DNA of 29,682 nucleotides from Echinostoma caproni (Eukaryota > Platyhelminthes > Trematoda > Plagiorchiida > Echinostomatidae): NCBI GenBank assembly GCA_900618425.1, contig UZAN01040274.1, positions 52,524 through 82,205 on the forward strand. The letters run 5' to 3'. The notes beneath the pieces were generated by a model. It was not told the DNA's origin, did no database searches, and was given only the letters and a program-made list of their open reading frames with translations. This document shows positions 15,227 through 26,170 of the stretch, piece after piece (the first letter of the stretch is position 1; each line of letters opens with the position of its first letter). Position numbers and translations under genes: made by a program.

Positions 15227-17796
15227 AACTCTTGAAACCTTCCATTTAGACGTGTGCTGTCTCTAAAAAGCGCCCCGTTAGGCTCCCTGGCTGGGGACCG
15301 CGGGATGATGATCACCGATGGTTAGCTACATTGAGTGATATGGCTGTGTCGCAAACAGTGGCGCTCGTGCATCAACTCGTTATTTTTCCAACACCACTTT
15401 ATATGAATTCCCCACCTTTTTCGCTTGAATTTGCTTCGACATTCCAATCTACATTTTGCCCTTTATCCAGATGGGCAACCAAAAGACAGCAGTCAAAACC
15501 GGCGCACGAAATTGCATGGTTAATGGTTGTAAAAACTGAACTGAAACTGGCCTTCGGACAGAGAACGTAAAAAGGAATTCTCAATTTTTGCAAGAAATGC
15601 TGTGATATGATTCGACTGAATTCGATTTTAGTTTAAGTGACTGTAATGTACTTTACTACAGTTTTCAATAAGGGTTTTACTATACCTGAAAAGATGAATC
15701 CAAGCAGCAAAAGTATGGTTCGTTTGGATAATCTTTGGTAAAAATGGAACACATTCTACAAAAAACGATTTAAAGAAGAATTCAGAGTCTATGCATTGCA
15801 GCGAAGGAGTTACTTTGGAAAATTCTGCCTTGCATGCAGGGAAATTAGGTCAGCCGATTAGGATATTGGAAACAGTATATCGCTGGTGTACTTCGAAACT
15901 GGTGTGATGCCTACCGATGCCCAATGGTTAGGATCCTTTTTTCAGTCAAGCATTGACTGAATGAGACTCAGAGCCCGCGAGACCAGAATTATCACCCACT
16001 CCCTTCATAGGGCAAGTTGACGGCTGTCTGGTCCGCTGGATAGGTTGAATTTCACTGAGCGTGGTTTACTAGATATATTGCTTAACTCTATAATAAAGTC
16101 AGAGGTGCAGAGGGTAATGTTTGTGTTCGTTTTTTCAGGATGAAGGTCATCAGCAATGCGTTGATTCAAATAGTCGATATTCACGTGTGGCATGCGAGAA
16201 TCATGGATACGTCCATTCAACTGTCGTCACGTTCTAACTTAGTGTATACCATTTCAGTTGCCTCCATTGATGAACTATGTCATTTATTGGATTTAAATGA
16301 AAAAATACAGCCGTTTTTATGCATAATTGCAATTCTTAAATAGACCGTTAAGGACATGTTGTGATGTTCGCACGCAGAACCACTCTGACGCACGCATGTT
16401 GATGGAATCGATCGTCAAGTGGCATACTTTGGTCATGCTTATGAAAGCATCCACACACACACACACACACTGCTAGACAGTAGGCATGTGAGCGCAAACT
16501 GACGTGGTCACCGCGCTGAATGAGTCTTGACAACTCGGATGTTGCACGCTCGTGATCAGATTCTCCGAATTCAATGAGAAATCCAAAGAAGTGATGACAA
16601 CCAGTCACATACGTGTATATTCCAACGTCGTAGTTCTTTCACAAACTTAGCGTATAAACTTTAGATCTTAAGAAAATATATAATTACTGATGAAAGCCTC
16701 CCTCGTGGTAAGAAAAAGACCTGTTTTCTAATGCATGAGAAATGCATCAGTACGAACGCCACTAGCAGGCTATAACAACTTAAAGCACCTTATCAAACAC
16801 AAATATTATTTCGATCAATCCGCTAATAACGTGCAGAGTTGAAAGCCGAAACTAATCCTTCAATGTGCTTTACGTTTGCTTGCCTCAGGTGTATTTCTGA
16901 AGAATGAACATCCTCTTTAGGGGGAAATTTTCATAAGGTCGTGTATCTACACACTGACAGGATAAGTCACTTTGCCCTTTGTTAAAAATAATTGGTTTAC
17001 CCTTCTTTGCTACAGGTATCAATTGTGCGCGCTTGTGTGAACGTTGTTAGCCATTCGTAGAACATATCTGGAGTTTTCTGACAAACGGGGTCAGTAGACG
17101 TTCTGATCTGCCGTCCATTTATTACCTATTGTTCTTAATCGTCTACGATAGAAACTGATACCGACTGAAGTGGTCACTACAAATGAGATGCTCACCCATT
17201 CTTACATAGATCCTAAAGATGACAGTTCTATGTACATATATAATAAAATAAGTAGCTTATGAGTGATTCGACAAAATTTCCCTGAAAACACAGGACTGTT
17301 TCGCGGTTCTTGCGGCTCTTCAGGCATGCGTATCTGATAATATTTTGTCACTTCAGGACGTGCATCTAACTAACCTACAAACATCAAATCATAGGATTGA
17401 TTCAACAATGGACTGGTTCTGAAAGAGCTGTCCAAAGATATACACATATATACAGAAATTTTCATCTCACGACAGTTGAAGTCGCTAGGGCCCATGTATT
17501 CTGTTTGTATGACCAATGAGAAAGAAATTTCTGGTTCTTAGTGATGAATTAAAGGTGATTAATTTGGTCGAGAATAAAATTTCTCCCAATACAATTGTAT
17601 ATCAATTTAATTACCAAAGGGCGTATGTTCGTATAATCGAGGAAGTAGAGACTAACATCCAAACAGTAGGAGCAGGGAATTTAGGCTGCATGGACGGTCA
17701 TACGCTGGTGGAATCATGAAGTTATAACTGTGAAGCAGGGATAACTGAGATCAAAAATGCGGCATAAGTTTTCACCACGTTCATGCATGGAATTTC
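15227..17796. other. Intergenic or intronic DNA, no supported gene
   Basis: A (CA)9 tract lies at 16452-16470. A minus-strand frame at 16005-16220 reads like protein (MPHVNIDYLNQRIADDLHP) but lacks clear splice signals or a recognised family. A plus-strand TTTTTTCAG at about 16130-16139 precedes a short open stretch, also unsupported. Confidence 0.5.
16452..16470. repeat. (CA)9 microsatellite
   Basis: Nine CA units followed by ACTGCTAGACAG, closely similar to the flank of the AC tract at 378-391. Confidence 0.9.
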
Positions 17797-17967
17797 TTTT
17801 CTTTCCCTTTTTCCTTCTTTTGATTGAATATAAAAAGATACCGTTTTCAGGAATGGAGAAGCGGGAAGTCAAAAAGCTGCCATTGAACACAATTTTGTTG
17901 GATTCGAACACACGTCCTCCGGAGTGATGATTTGATGTCACCACCGGGCTACCTCCGCCCGCTTTAT
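17797..17967 (-). repeat. tRNA-derived SINE-like element, family 2, copy A
   Basis: On the minus strand, TAGCCCGGTGG (complement of 17941-17951) fits the pol III A box with one mismatch. TGTTCGAATCC (complement of 17900-17910) fits the B box with one mismatch, 41 bases downstream, which is tRNA spacing. The 3' part ends in TATATTCAATCAAAAGAAGG and an A/G-rich tail. The copy at about 26925-27103 shares the same 3' end (TATATTCAATAAAG), so the two form one family or two families with a common tail. It lacks the pairing of a functional tRNA, so it is not called as a tRNA gene. Confidence 0.72.
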
Positions 17968-18958
17968 GTACAAAATACAAAACAGAAAAGCTGCTAGTCT
18001 TTTACAGAAGACAACTAAACTAAAAACAATAAACGTAAATATTATATAAATAACCTTAAAACTTTGTTAGTTTCAAATTTAAAAAGCAATTAGTACCACA
18101 AATTCCGTAGAAACCAGTCAAAGGGTAAATGGTTAGCAACAATGTTTTTACTTTTCCGGCCGTGTTTTGAACTATTTTTTCTCCCCGAGAAGCAAACAAG
18201 TTTGGTCGGTTCATAGGATTTTCACTCTAGGAAGTGAGCACCGTATTATTTTCTTCATATTTTTTCGTTACGAGGACATATATGATTTTTTTAAAGATAA
18301 AAACCCACCTCTTATAGGACTTTATATGCAATAGACTCAAACAAACCTTGTGATCATTGATAAGGATACTAGAAATGCGGAGTGAATTAGACGCATAATA
18401 CAAAAACAGTGACTTCTTATCTTTTGCCATGAATTAAAACGCCTTAGGGGAATTTCCCGTTTTATCATACATGCCACGTACCAACAAGTCCATTAGCGCC
18501 TGCTAGGACTGCATTCAAAAATTGTCCCGAACTATTTTGCATTGGATTGTTCTGATGAAAAAACTGTAGATGAACTCGGCGCTTGCTTAATCTGAAGTAA
18601 GATGAGAGTGCTGCAAATTTTTGGGCAAATAAACTGAGTGTTGACTATTCGGATTACATTGCTCACGGGTTGGTAACCGCATGTTGTTGATCGTAAAATT
18701 GTTCATTCTATGATGGTCATTCAATGGTGAAAACAAAGGCATTTCGTTTGCAGACGGCTAAAAATGACATTCAGCTATCTGTGCTCCTATGTGCAGCTTT
18801 CGTTCAAACTCTACCTGAATCAGTCACAAAACAAGAATCAGCACCACGCTCGTCTAACCTGACCGGTCAGAGATGTTCAAATGCTTGCGCACAAGACGAT
18901 GGCAACAGTAAATACTTTCTTTTTAGGACCAAAAGATCAGTTGCGTAAGTTAGATTCC
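17968..18958. other. AT-rich intergenic DNA
   Basis: No gene, RT motif or tRNA-like head was seen. Open frames are short, and on both strands look like chance. Confidence 0.5.
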
Positions 18959-19337
18959 TCACACGTGATGTGTAACGGCATTGAAACCGAAATGGTCGGA
19001 CAAGTGTTCATTACTCATAATTGTCTTACATTCCCTGTCACTTTCAGGCGTACAATGGTGGAATACGGTGGACACTAACAATGAACAATTAGACGACTCA
19101 AGAAATACACGAGAACTCATAATAGATACAAATCTTTTGTACTCCTCCTCCCCAGATACAGTTTGTACATTGCATTTTGCCCCTTCGTTCTGTGCGTCAA
19201 TATACGTTCGTGCACGACAGTCGTGTCTGACAGTGAGAGAGCGTTTCCGCGGGTCTTCATACGTGCTGCGTGATTTCCGTACCCACGTCACATCTGCTGT
19301 CAGAGATGGGATCATGGAACAACGAAAGGAAGAATAA
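18959..19337. other. Stretch open on both strands upstream of the gag relic, possible leader or LTR remnant
   Basis: A 118-codon plus frame (18981-19337) and a 130-codon minus frame (18959-19351) overlap almost completely. The plus frame is in register with the gag relic and is separated from it only by the TAA at 19335-19337. Neither protein resembles a family I know. The position fits a retrotransposon leader or LTR remnant, but no second LTR and no clear primer-binding site could be identified. Confidence 0.35.
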
Positions 19338-20000
19338 TCAGTAACAGCCACCCCCGTTGTACGCCCACTCAGTCTAGCCGATCGAGCTCAGCTCCGTCAA
19401 CCGAATTTATTCTCTTCGGGGGACGACTTTGAGTTGTTGGAAGTACGGATGAGGAATTATCTACGCATGCAGCCGACGATGGAGTTGCAGTGGTTTATTG
19501 TCGGATATTTGTCCGACAATGCAGTAAGACGGTTCCTCAGCTGTCGCCTGCCCCCAGACACCGACCCCGAAACGGTATGGAGCCGCTTAGGGCGGCTATT
19601 CGGCGATACTAAACCCACCGGCATCTACTTTGGACGCTTCCTGGAGCGCAAGCAAACAGAGTCGGAGTCGGTGCAAGACTATCTCGGAGAGCCAACGGAA
19701 CTGGCACTACGACAGTTTCTGGGCGTTTCGGCGGATGAGGTTGAAAAGAAGATCCTGTATCGATTTCGCACTGGCATCCACAGACCCGAGGCTCGGGTAC
19801 AATTATTGCGTCGTCCACCGCCGACATTAGACGAAACAGCGGAGATAGCCACCAGTTTCGAAATGGCTTCACAGGCGAGAACATCCTGCAACGCACGTGT
19901 CAGTCCCGATCCCAGGGGCCCCGCTCGTTCAGCTCGCGGTCGGGAGCGGAAAAGAAATACCGCCCAGAATTGTCCGTGCTGTACTCGGTCCAGTCGATGA
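19338..20000 (+). pseudogene. Orphan LTR-retrotransposon Gag relic (Ty3/Gypsy-type)
   Basis: The frame opens after the TAA at 19335 and has no ATG before 19449. It runs through FSSGDDFELLEVRMRNYL and GYLSDNAVRRFLSC, then FGRFLERKQTESESVQDYL, LYRFRTGIHRPEARVQLL and PPPTLDETAEIA. This is the order of a Retrotrans_gag capsid domain: hydrophobic helices, an F-x-R-x-Q-x-x-x-E-S-x-x-x-Y core, a GI/GL-x-R segment, then L-x-E-x-x-x-I-A. A basic Arg-rich stretch follows, and then a decayed CCHC zinc knuckle (CPCC, stop at 19998-20000, then QRCGHNPRY in the same frame). No protease, RT or integrase follows, so the element is truncated. Gag would form the particle that packages element RNA. A domesticated gag is possible but is not supported by the missing start and stop-broken knuckle. 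Confidence 0.83.
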
Positions 20001-20920
20001 ACCCAACGTTGTGGACACAACCCCCGATACAATCCAAACAGTGAACAGGTAAACCGCCAGATAATATTTTGGTACCACTGCTTCTGCTTACCTTGTGCTC
20101 CGGTCCGTCGCCCTTTACAGATGCACACAAACGTTTTCAGGCTAAAATGAAAATCCCCCAAGTACAAAACCACGAAAACCAAAATTATACCCAGAATGCA
20201 CTTTGCCCTCATTTGAACGGTGTTGAATGGAATTAGTATTGCCTGTTCAATGCCTGACAAAGTTTGACTTAATCCCGGCGATTAACGTGCAGAATGAAAG
20301 TTCATCGTTTATTTGACCACCGTGCGGCCGGTCAACAAACCGGTACACTTCACTTTGCATTTGTCTAATTTGAGTTGGTGAATAAGTCATATCCTCACTG
20401 CTTCCAGTTCTTTCGTTTGGTTCGACAAAAGTATTCGCTAGATAATCGATACCAAACAGTTTCGCTTCAATCTAATGAAACTGTTTGTGTTTGATTTTGT
20501 ACTCATACCTCTGTGAGTCAAACAAAACTTACATATTGATCAAAAAATGGACCGTGCAAACACCACGGATGAGAAACTGTGAGAAAAGGTGAGAAAATGG
20601 CAAACAAAAAACGAGTTAGATCACTGTGATTTGATCCATATAATTTAATTCTTTCCCAGATCGATTCGCAGAGAGGACTCAATTTTTTCTGAGATCTCTC
20701 TCTTACTTGATCGAGAATACTGAACTCACATATTGGAATAAAAACACGGTTTACTTAACAGACCTATTTTCATAGTCATCCACTAACTTTAATGTGGTGC
20801 ATTGTTTTGTATAGATAAGGAAAATAACTAATCAAGAGCCAATTGAACTGTTTTGTTGTTTTTTGAGTTTCACAAACTGGATTTGATTAATTCTAAGATC
20901 AAGCGTGTTTTTCATTTCAG
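20001..20920. other. Downstream of gag relic: zinc-knuckle remnant, then non-coding DNA
   Basis: The first about 45 bases continue the gag frame past its stop with a knuckle-like QRCGHNPRY. No pol sequence follows. A perfect 11-bp inverted repeat lies at 20453-20487. The rest is AT-rich, with nothing recognised. Confidence 0.55.
20453..20487. repeat. Perfect 11-bp inverted repeat (hairpin)
   Basis: CAAACAGTTTC (20453-20463) and GAAACTGTTTG (20477-20487) are exact complements separated by 13 bases. It could be a hairpin in RNA or DNA, or a remnant of a transposon end. No terminal duplication was recognised. Confidence 0.85.
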
Positions 20921-21021
20921 ATTGGGTGAAGAGCTCCATCTTTGGATGAAAGGCAATGAATATATGAATTCCAATCGCTTCCGTTGTGGGGAAGATGTGG
21001 CTTATAATCTGGCTGGGGTCG
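20921..21021 (+). CDS. Candidate internal exon of an unrecognised gene
   Basis: A strong acceptor (GTTTTTCATTTCAG, ending 20920) and a strong donor (GTGAGT at 21022-21027) bound a 101-base block. The one fully open frame is phase 2 at the start and phase 1 at the end and encodes 33 residues: LGEELHLWMKGNEYMNSNRF, then RCGEDVAYNLAGV. Composition is protein-like and there is no stop in the block. I do not recognise the family. Neighbouring exons were not found nearby, which is not surprising given introns above 4 kb in the PAK gene. It follows the gag relic by about 900 bases but has no visible relation to it. A chance pairing of splice-like motifs cannot be excluded. Confidence 0.5.
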
Positions 21022-24000
21022 GTGAGTCCGAATCCATTTGAAAAACATAGTAAATCACGGTGCGACTGGACTTAATAGTGTGAAACAAACTACGCTTTTA
21101 ATGTATCTGGTTTCACTGATGCTCAGCCAGGTTGGATGGTTTTGTCAAACTCTGTTAAGTGCAAACGATGCATCATGAAGTAGGTTGGGATTAGCAAATT
21201 GATGAATCGCGTAAAACGAGGTTTCCGGCCAAACCGTCTTTCAGGCGGAATCTCTCTTATACTGTGGGTAAGTTGCTGATGCACCCATTTTGCTACAGAA
21301 CGGGCACCTTCCGGGGAAGCCAAGACCATTCCTTGTTCAAATGAATCCCCTCAATTGTGTTTACAATCCTCATCTAACACGACTTTTCCGGTTTGCAGAT
21401 TACTACTCTCCGTAGGCGATTCACTGTGCGCATGTTGATATTTTTTCTCTAAACAATCAGCCATGAAGTTTTTGTCATAATGCCTGAGAAGATTGGGCTT
21501 TTTCGACTATCGAACGATCAGTCTGCAATAATGCCTGTGGAAAACATTTTGAACTGTCTGAATAGGGCTTATCACTGAATACGGTCCTCGACATCATCCT
21601 CTTTACAGCAACAGCAATTGGACAAGTACTAGAAATGCATCCTAGAAGCCTGAATATGGCTGGGTTATCACTTGTACCAAAATCCAAGAATCCTAATTGA
21701 ATCCTTTATTTGGCGTCCATGATTCCTTGTGGCCGATGCAATACCTTTGCTCTTGGTTTCAGCGAACTCGGAACTGTGGAGAAAGGGTTAGCTAAACGGT
21801 TGTGTTGATAGTGGAGAAAATGGGACCAGCAAAAGTTTGTGACATCTATCAAGAAACTATATTGCACTCTATTGTACACTGTTGACCCGTCGTTGTACAT
21901 ACCTTAGAACCCACGGTATCTTCCCTGACTAACAGCCGGAAGTCCAGTTGGTTTATCACACAGACTGAAATTGGTCGTTCTCCCGTCGAACCAGGTGGGA
22001 GCATTTCGCATACTCACGGGGAAAATAATTTTCATCATTTTATCGTCCAAACTGACACAAGGCGATTTCGAACAAATACCCCCAAAGTATTTCATATCAA
22101 ATCGCTTTAGATTTCTTGTTCAAAGTCCAGAATCCAATAAATTTCAAGCTTTTCACTCGTGATCAATTGAATTTTTGCAATTTAGTAACATGGCTCTAAT
22201 CTGTTTATCGACGCGATTAGTTTAGCTTGGCTCAGTGCACTGTCCGATGCAATAGTCTAGCACCAATTTTATCGATCGCGAACTATGAATAAAACCCTGA
22301 CACGTGATGTCCATGTGGATTTTTGGTCAGTTAGATAAGGCCGTTGTGTTTTCACCAGCACAGTGGATACTTTCAGTCGTACATTGTAAGTGCCATAGAA
22401 TGCAATCGGCTGTGGCTAAAGGCAAGACGTGATCGAGCACTGCATTAACCTGGAAGTTGACTGAGGCAAAAGTTCAATAGGCCAATATTTCCAGACAGCT
22501 TTGCGATAGAGGCGGAACTGAAATCCATTGACCAAACGAGAAACAGATATATCTGCTCTTTGATTTTCTTTGTTCTACTAAAATGATTGGTCATTTCGGT
22601 ATGTCAGTCTATGAAGTGACTTAAGTGTTCCAGTTTGGTTTGTACCCTTAGAACACGAATGCTGCCATAATACTAGGCATGATGAATCACAACAAATTTG
22701 GATAACAAGTGACTGACGTGCATTATTTTACTAAAAGTGACCAAACCCAAAGAAATCATTGATGGCCCCTGTCTGCTTCTTGACACCGTCTACTCTGAGT
22801 CAGTTTAGAATAGGACGATCGTCGAACCAATTTAACCAATGTGCGCACTGCAAGAAAGAGGTGAGACTTAACTCACATCCACACTCATGACTGATTGCGG
22901 GTTCCAGTGAAGGTCATTACGATGCATGCCGATGATTCTCACTTACTTATACTTTAAATCAGTGTACATGTTTACCGTTTGTGGATACTTTCGCGGGGCC
23001 TGTTGGAAATGAGTACTGGGGCAGCAGTGTACCAAAATGCCACAATACTTACATGTCTACCTCTCCGTAAGCTCTCACGGGTCTGGGCAATTTCGGATTG
23101 CTCAGAAGCCAAACAAATTGATACAATGAGTGGAAAAAATAATATTTGAAAGGAATAAGAATGTTTTACTTCTTTTTATGCAGTAAGCATGCAATTCTAC
23201 AGAGAATTTCCAGGGTCTGAGACCAATTATAGGCAATCGTGGGGAAGATAGGCGGTAGTCGCAGTATTTGAACTTAAAACCTTACGTTAGTTAGTTACGT
23301 TGAAGATTACCAGAGCTGCAAGCTTATCATTGCCCAAACGCAGCAAGAGAACGTCTCTATCAAAATTTGGTCTCTCAAGAGGATTTGGGGTGAAGAAGAA
23401 GTCTCTGAAAATGAACCATATATGTGCTAACTCATGATTTTAGTCGGTGACATGCGATCTGACGCCTTGCTTTCCTCTAACTTCTTTTCAGACATACTGT
23501 TTACGATTCTGCTATTTGATGGGCGCATAGACTAATCGCAAACATCGAAGAATGAACAGATTATCAGGTAAAAAGGATTATATTGCATTTTAATGACATT
23601 TGAAGGCATCTGTTCCCAGATTTCGGCTAAAAGTATAAACATTCATCGTTCCACTGGAATGAAACTGATGAGGGTATAACATATTACAATGGCATATTGC
23701 TAATTGAATCAGGAGCGTCTATCTAAATTTACAAGAAGTTCCTATATGAGCCCCTTCTCACCAGTCGTCATTCGAACCAAATAGTATAAAACTGAATTAA
23801 GATAAATGCTTATATGGGTTGCTAAGCAACGCAAACCGGACCTGGTTAAGGAACTGGAATGACAGATGAATAGATAGTTAGTGAGGGGACGGATTGGGTA
23901 GCTAAGATTATTATAGACACAATTCTAACCAGAGGATAGTCATACAGTTTGGTGATCATAACGTTTGTGGGAATAAGAAAAACAGCTAATAATTTCCAGG

Positions 24001-24530
24001 TTGCGGCGAGAAGTATTGATATCCTTTTTAAGCAGAAAAAATGGCAGGGTAACAGTAAATTATGATAAAAAAAAGATGAACTAATGAAAACATTACAAAC
24101 AGTTGAATGCTTTACTCTAGTTTGTTTCCGTTACGTAACTAGAAGAATAACCCACCTCTGGTTTATACATGCGGCGAGCACATTAAATTGACTCCTACAA
24201 TGATTTCTAGATATCTGGCGATGTGTTCTGTGGTTTTGCTTAATGCAGTGTTGTCTTACAATGCAGATAACAGAAGCCTAAAATACACTTGAGGTATTCA
24301 GAAGCGTTCAAATGGAAAGCAGATTGATAGGAAAATATTATTGTTCGTTGGATCTAGGGCGTGTTTGTATTTGTGATACACTATCAGAAAAATATATCAG
24401 TTTAGGCCGGTTTGAGGTAGATTTACATAGAACCAACCACATTTTATCCATAGTTAAATACCTTTGCCAAGTGATAGAGGGAATATCAATAATAGTGTCG
24501 AAAATAAGAATGGAGAGAGTAAAACACCCC
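21022..24530. other. Intron or intergenic DNA, no supported gene
   Basis: Minus-strand frames at 21475-21687, 21706-21900 and 21904-22095 follow one another. One contains a GTGAGT after an open stretch (complement of about 22020), but no acceptor or recognisable domain supports an exon. An RFX X-box-like palindrome lies at 23818-23830. The rest is AT-rich and shows nothing. Confidence 0.5.
23818..23830. promoter_or_regulatory. Palindromic X-box-like motif (RFX family site)
   Basis: GTTGCTAAGCAAC is a perfect 6-bp inverted repeat with a single central base and fits the RFX X-box pattern GTNRCY-N-RGYAAC. RFX factors control ciliary genes in many animals. No gene start is visible nearby, so function is unproven. 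Confidence 0.3.
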
Positions 24531-24590
24531 AAGTGAATTCGAACTAGCGATGGAGGGTTTCAAAACGATTCCGCTAGGCTTTGTTCTTAG
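24338..24590 (-). repeat. tRNA-like SINE head, third family candidate
   Basis: On the minus strand, AAGCCTAGCGG (complement of 24571-24581) matches the A box except at the first base. AGTTCGAATTC (complement of 24535-24545) matches the B box with two mismatches, 36 bases downstream. The downstream body (to about 24338) has no partner in the window, so the 3' limit is arbitrary. Pairing for a real tRNA cloverleaf is not evident. Confidence 0.45.
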
Positions 24591-25156
24591 AATTCGTCCA
24601 CAGAAATAGAATTTTAAATATTAAAATGACGCAATGATTCAGGTGTGTGGCTGTAATTTTTGTGGAAGAATGGATTACAGAAAGAAATTGTAGACTGAAG
24701 AATACTTAAGGAAGACACAAATAACGCAATTTTAGTAATTACCTAAAGATTCACGGATAAATCATGAAGAGGCAGCGTCGAGCGTTCACCTATTAGGCTT
24801 ATACTCCTATTGAAGATGTCTTTGGGAAAATGAGTGACCTTCAAACCGAACGACATTAGTTGTGAATGTACTTAATATTGACGGCCCCTTTCACATCCAC
24901 CGAATTCCGGGATTTTTATTCCACATGGAGGGGTTTGCGGTAAAGTGGAAAACCATACTGCAGCAGACATATTATAACGGTCGGGTAGAGCATATTCCAG
25001 AACGAACTAAGTTCTTTTTCATGCCTTTCGAAAAAGGTAGGAGATGGTTAGAAATCTGAAAAAGATGTTTATACCCCAATTTTCGAATGTTTTTAAAAAG
25101 GAAGAATGAAATCTATAGGTCAGACATCTGAGGATAGAAACCTGCTAAGGGTTTGA
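24591..25156. other. Intergenic DNA, no supported gene
   Basis: An open plus-strand frame at 24862-25059 has no recognised motif. Nothing else was seen. Confidence 0.5.
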
Positions 25157-26170
25157 TCACCAGCAACTGGGATAGACGAGAGAAGGACAAAGAAGGGAGA
25201 ATGTCAAAGCGAGTTGTTGAGAACATTGTAAAAATAACGGTAGAAAAGAATTATTGAGGCAACTACCCAGCGATGAGAAAATTACCGTGGATCGGAAGCA
25301 AACGACGGATTGTTGAGTCCTGCGTTGGACACGGTCGAGAATGGAAAGAACAGAACACGAGGCTCCACTCACAGTTGGGCTGCAGTACTCAGGCGTCACG
25401 CTGGTTTAAGCTATATACAAAAGAGAGTTTACGACTGAGAAGAGGTGCAGGGGACCAAGTTTGCATCCACCACGCGAGACAATTGTGTAACTACATATGG
25501 AGGTCAATAGAGTGAATTTCTAGATAAACCCAGAAGAGAGGGAATCCGTGGAACGAAGTTCAGGTGAGTCAAATTTCATTTGGCGGATTTAACGGACATA
25601 TGTATGTTTGATTGAAAGAAGAAGCATCGAAAGAAACGTGAACTGTTTAATTTGAGTCAAATATCGAAGGAGGCTCGAATGGATCCATCACAATGCGATT
25701 ATGACCGATACTGCTCGTGGTCCGGAGAGTCACGGAGTAAGAGAGAAGACAATGAATAGGGATATCATCGGTGAAAAATGAATGGTACCCGAGGTTTTGG
25801 ATAAAAGTTCAGTATTAAATTATAGAAGTTGTGTGCAAGTAAAGGACCTTCGGGAACACCAGTGGTCACAAGGAACGGTCAAGATGAGACCGCACTGATT
25901 TGGAACGAAAAGTCGGCGTACTGAAGAAACGTTTCAGCCACAGTAAGGGGGCTGAGTGAATTTGAATGTGGGGAACTTCGACAGCTGGCCAGTATGCTAA
26001 AATCGATCGAAAGCCTTTGGAATTTTAAGCGAGCGTGCTCGTTGAGTGCATATCCCTGGTATTAAGAAACGAGAGCCCGTAGGTCGCTCGTGGAACAAGG
26101 AGTGTAAAATTCTGACTGATGTTAACCTAGTAAACGTCAGTTTCCATGGCACGCACGCAGTTGGTTGGAG
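25157..26170 (-). pseudogene. CR1/Jockey-like non-LTR reverse transcriptase relic
   Basis: Read on the minus strand, RT landmarks appear in the right order but in shifting frames. RLTSVRILHSLF (about 26130-26095) corresponds to the ...SLTSVxxKxLE region. TYGLSFLNTRDMHSTSTLA is the QxGFxxxxSxxTxL region. PKAFDRF (26020-26000) corresponds to motif A, KAFDxVxH. WLKRFF then TFRSKS is the WLxxFLxxRxFRV segment. TTGVPEGPLLAHNFYNLIL (about 25868-25812) is motif B, GVPQGSVLxPxLF. FFTDDIPI (25757-25780) is the catalytic FADD motif with Thr for Ala. After about 370 bases, PEYCSPTVSGASCSVLSILD then RVQRRTQQSV (25395-25300) matches the C-terminal LxYCSxVW...LxxVQRRA segment. Several frameshifts and stops make it non-functional. 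The upstream endonuclease domain was not found. It is minus-oriented, like most of the other relics here. Confidence 0.8.

Noticed and set aside
16685..16715. Hammerhead ribozyme, suggested by CTGATGA...GAAA, as known in schistosome SINE-like satellites
   Set aside because: The stem II arms between the two conserved boxes do not pair adequately and flanking stems were not seen.
18981..19434. Complete LTR with primer-binding site before gag
   Set aside because: No matching downstream LTR, and no convincing TGG primer-binding site complementary to a tRNA 3' end.
19679..20260. 193-codon minus-strand open frame
   Set aside because: It is the antisense shadow of the gag relic; the plus frame has a recognisable capsid motif order and this one has none.
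23760..23800. B-box-like GGTTCGAATGA on the minus strand
   Set aside because: No A-box match at suitable spacing upstream.
25273..25515. 80-codon plus-strand open frame
   Set aside because: It is antisense to the C-terminal RVQRR segment of the non-LTR RT relic.
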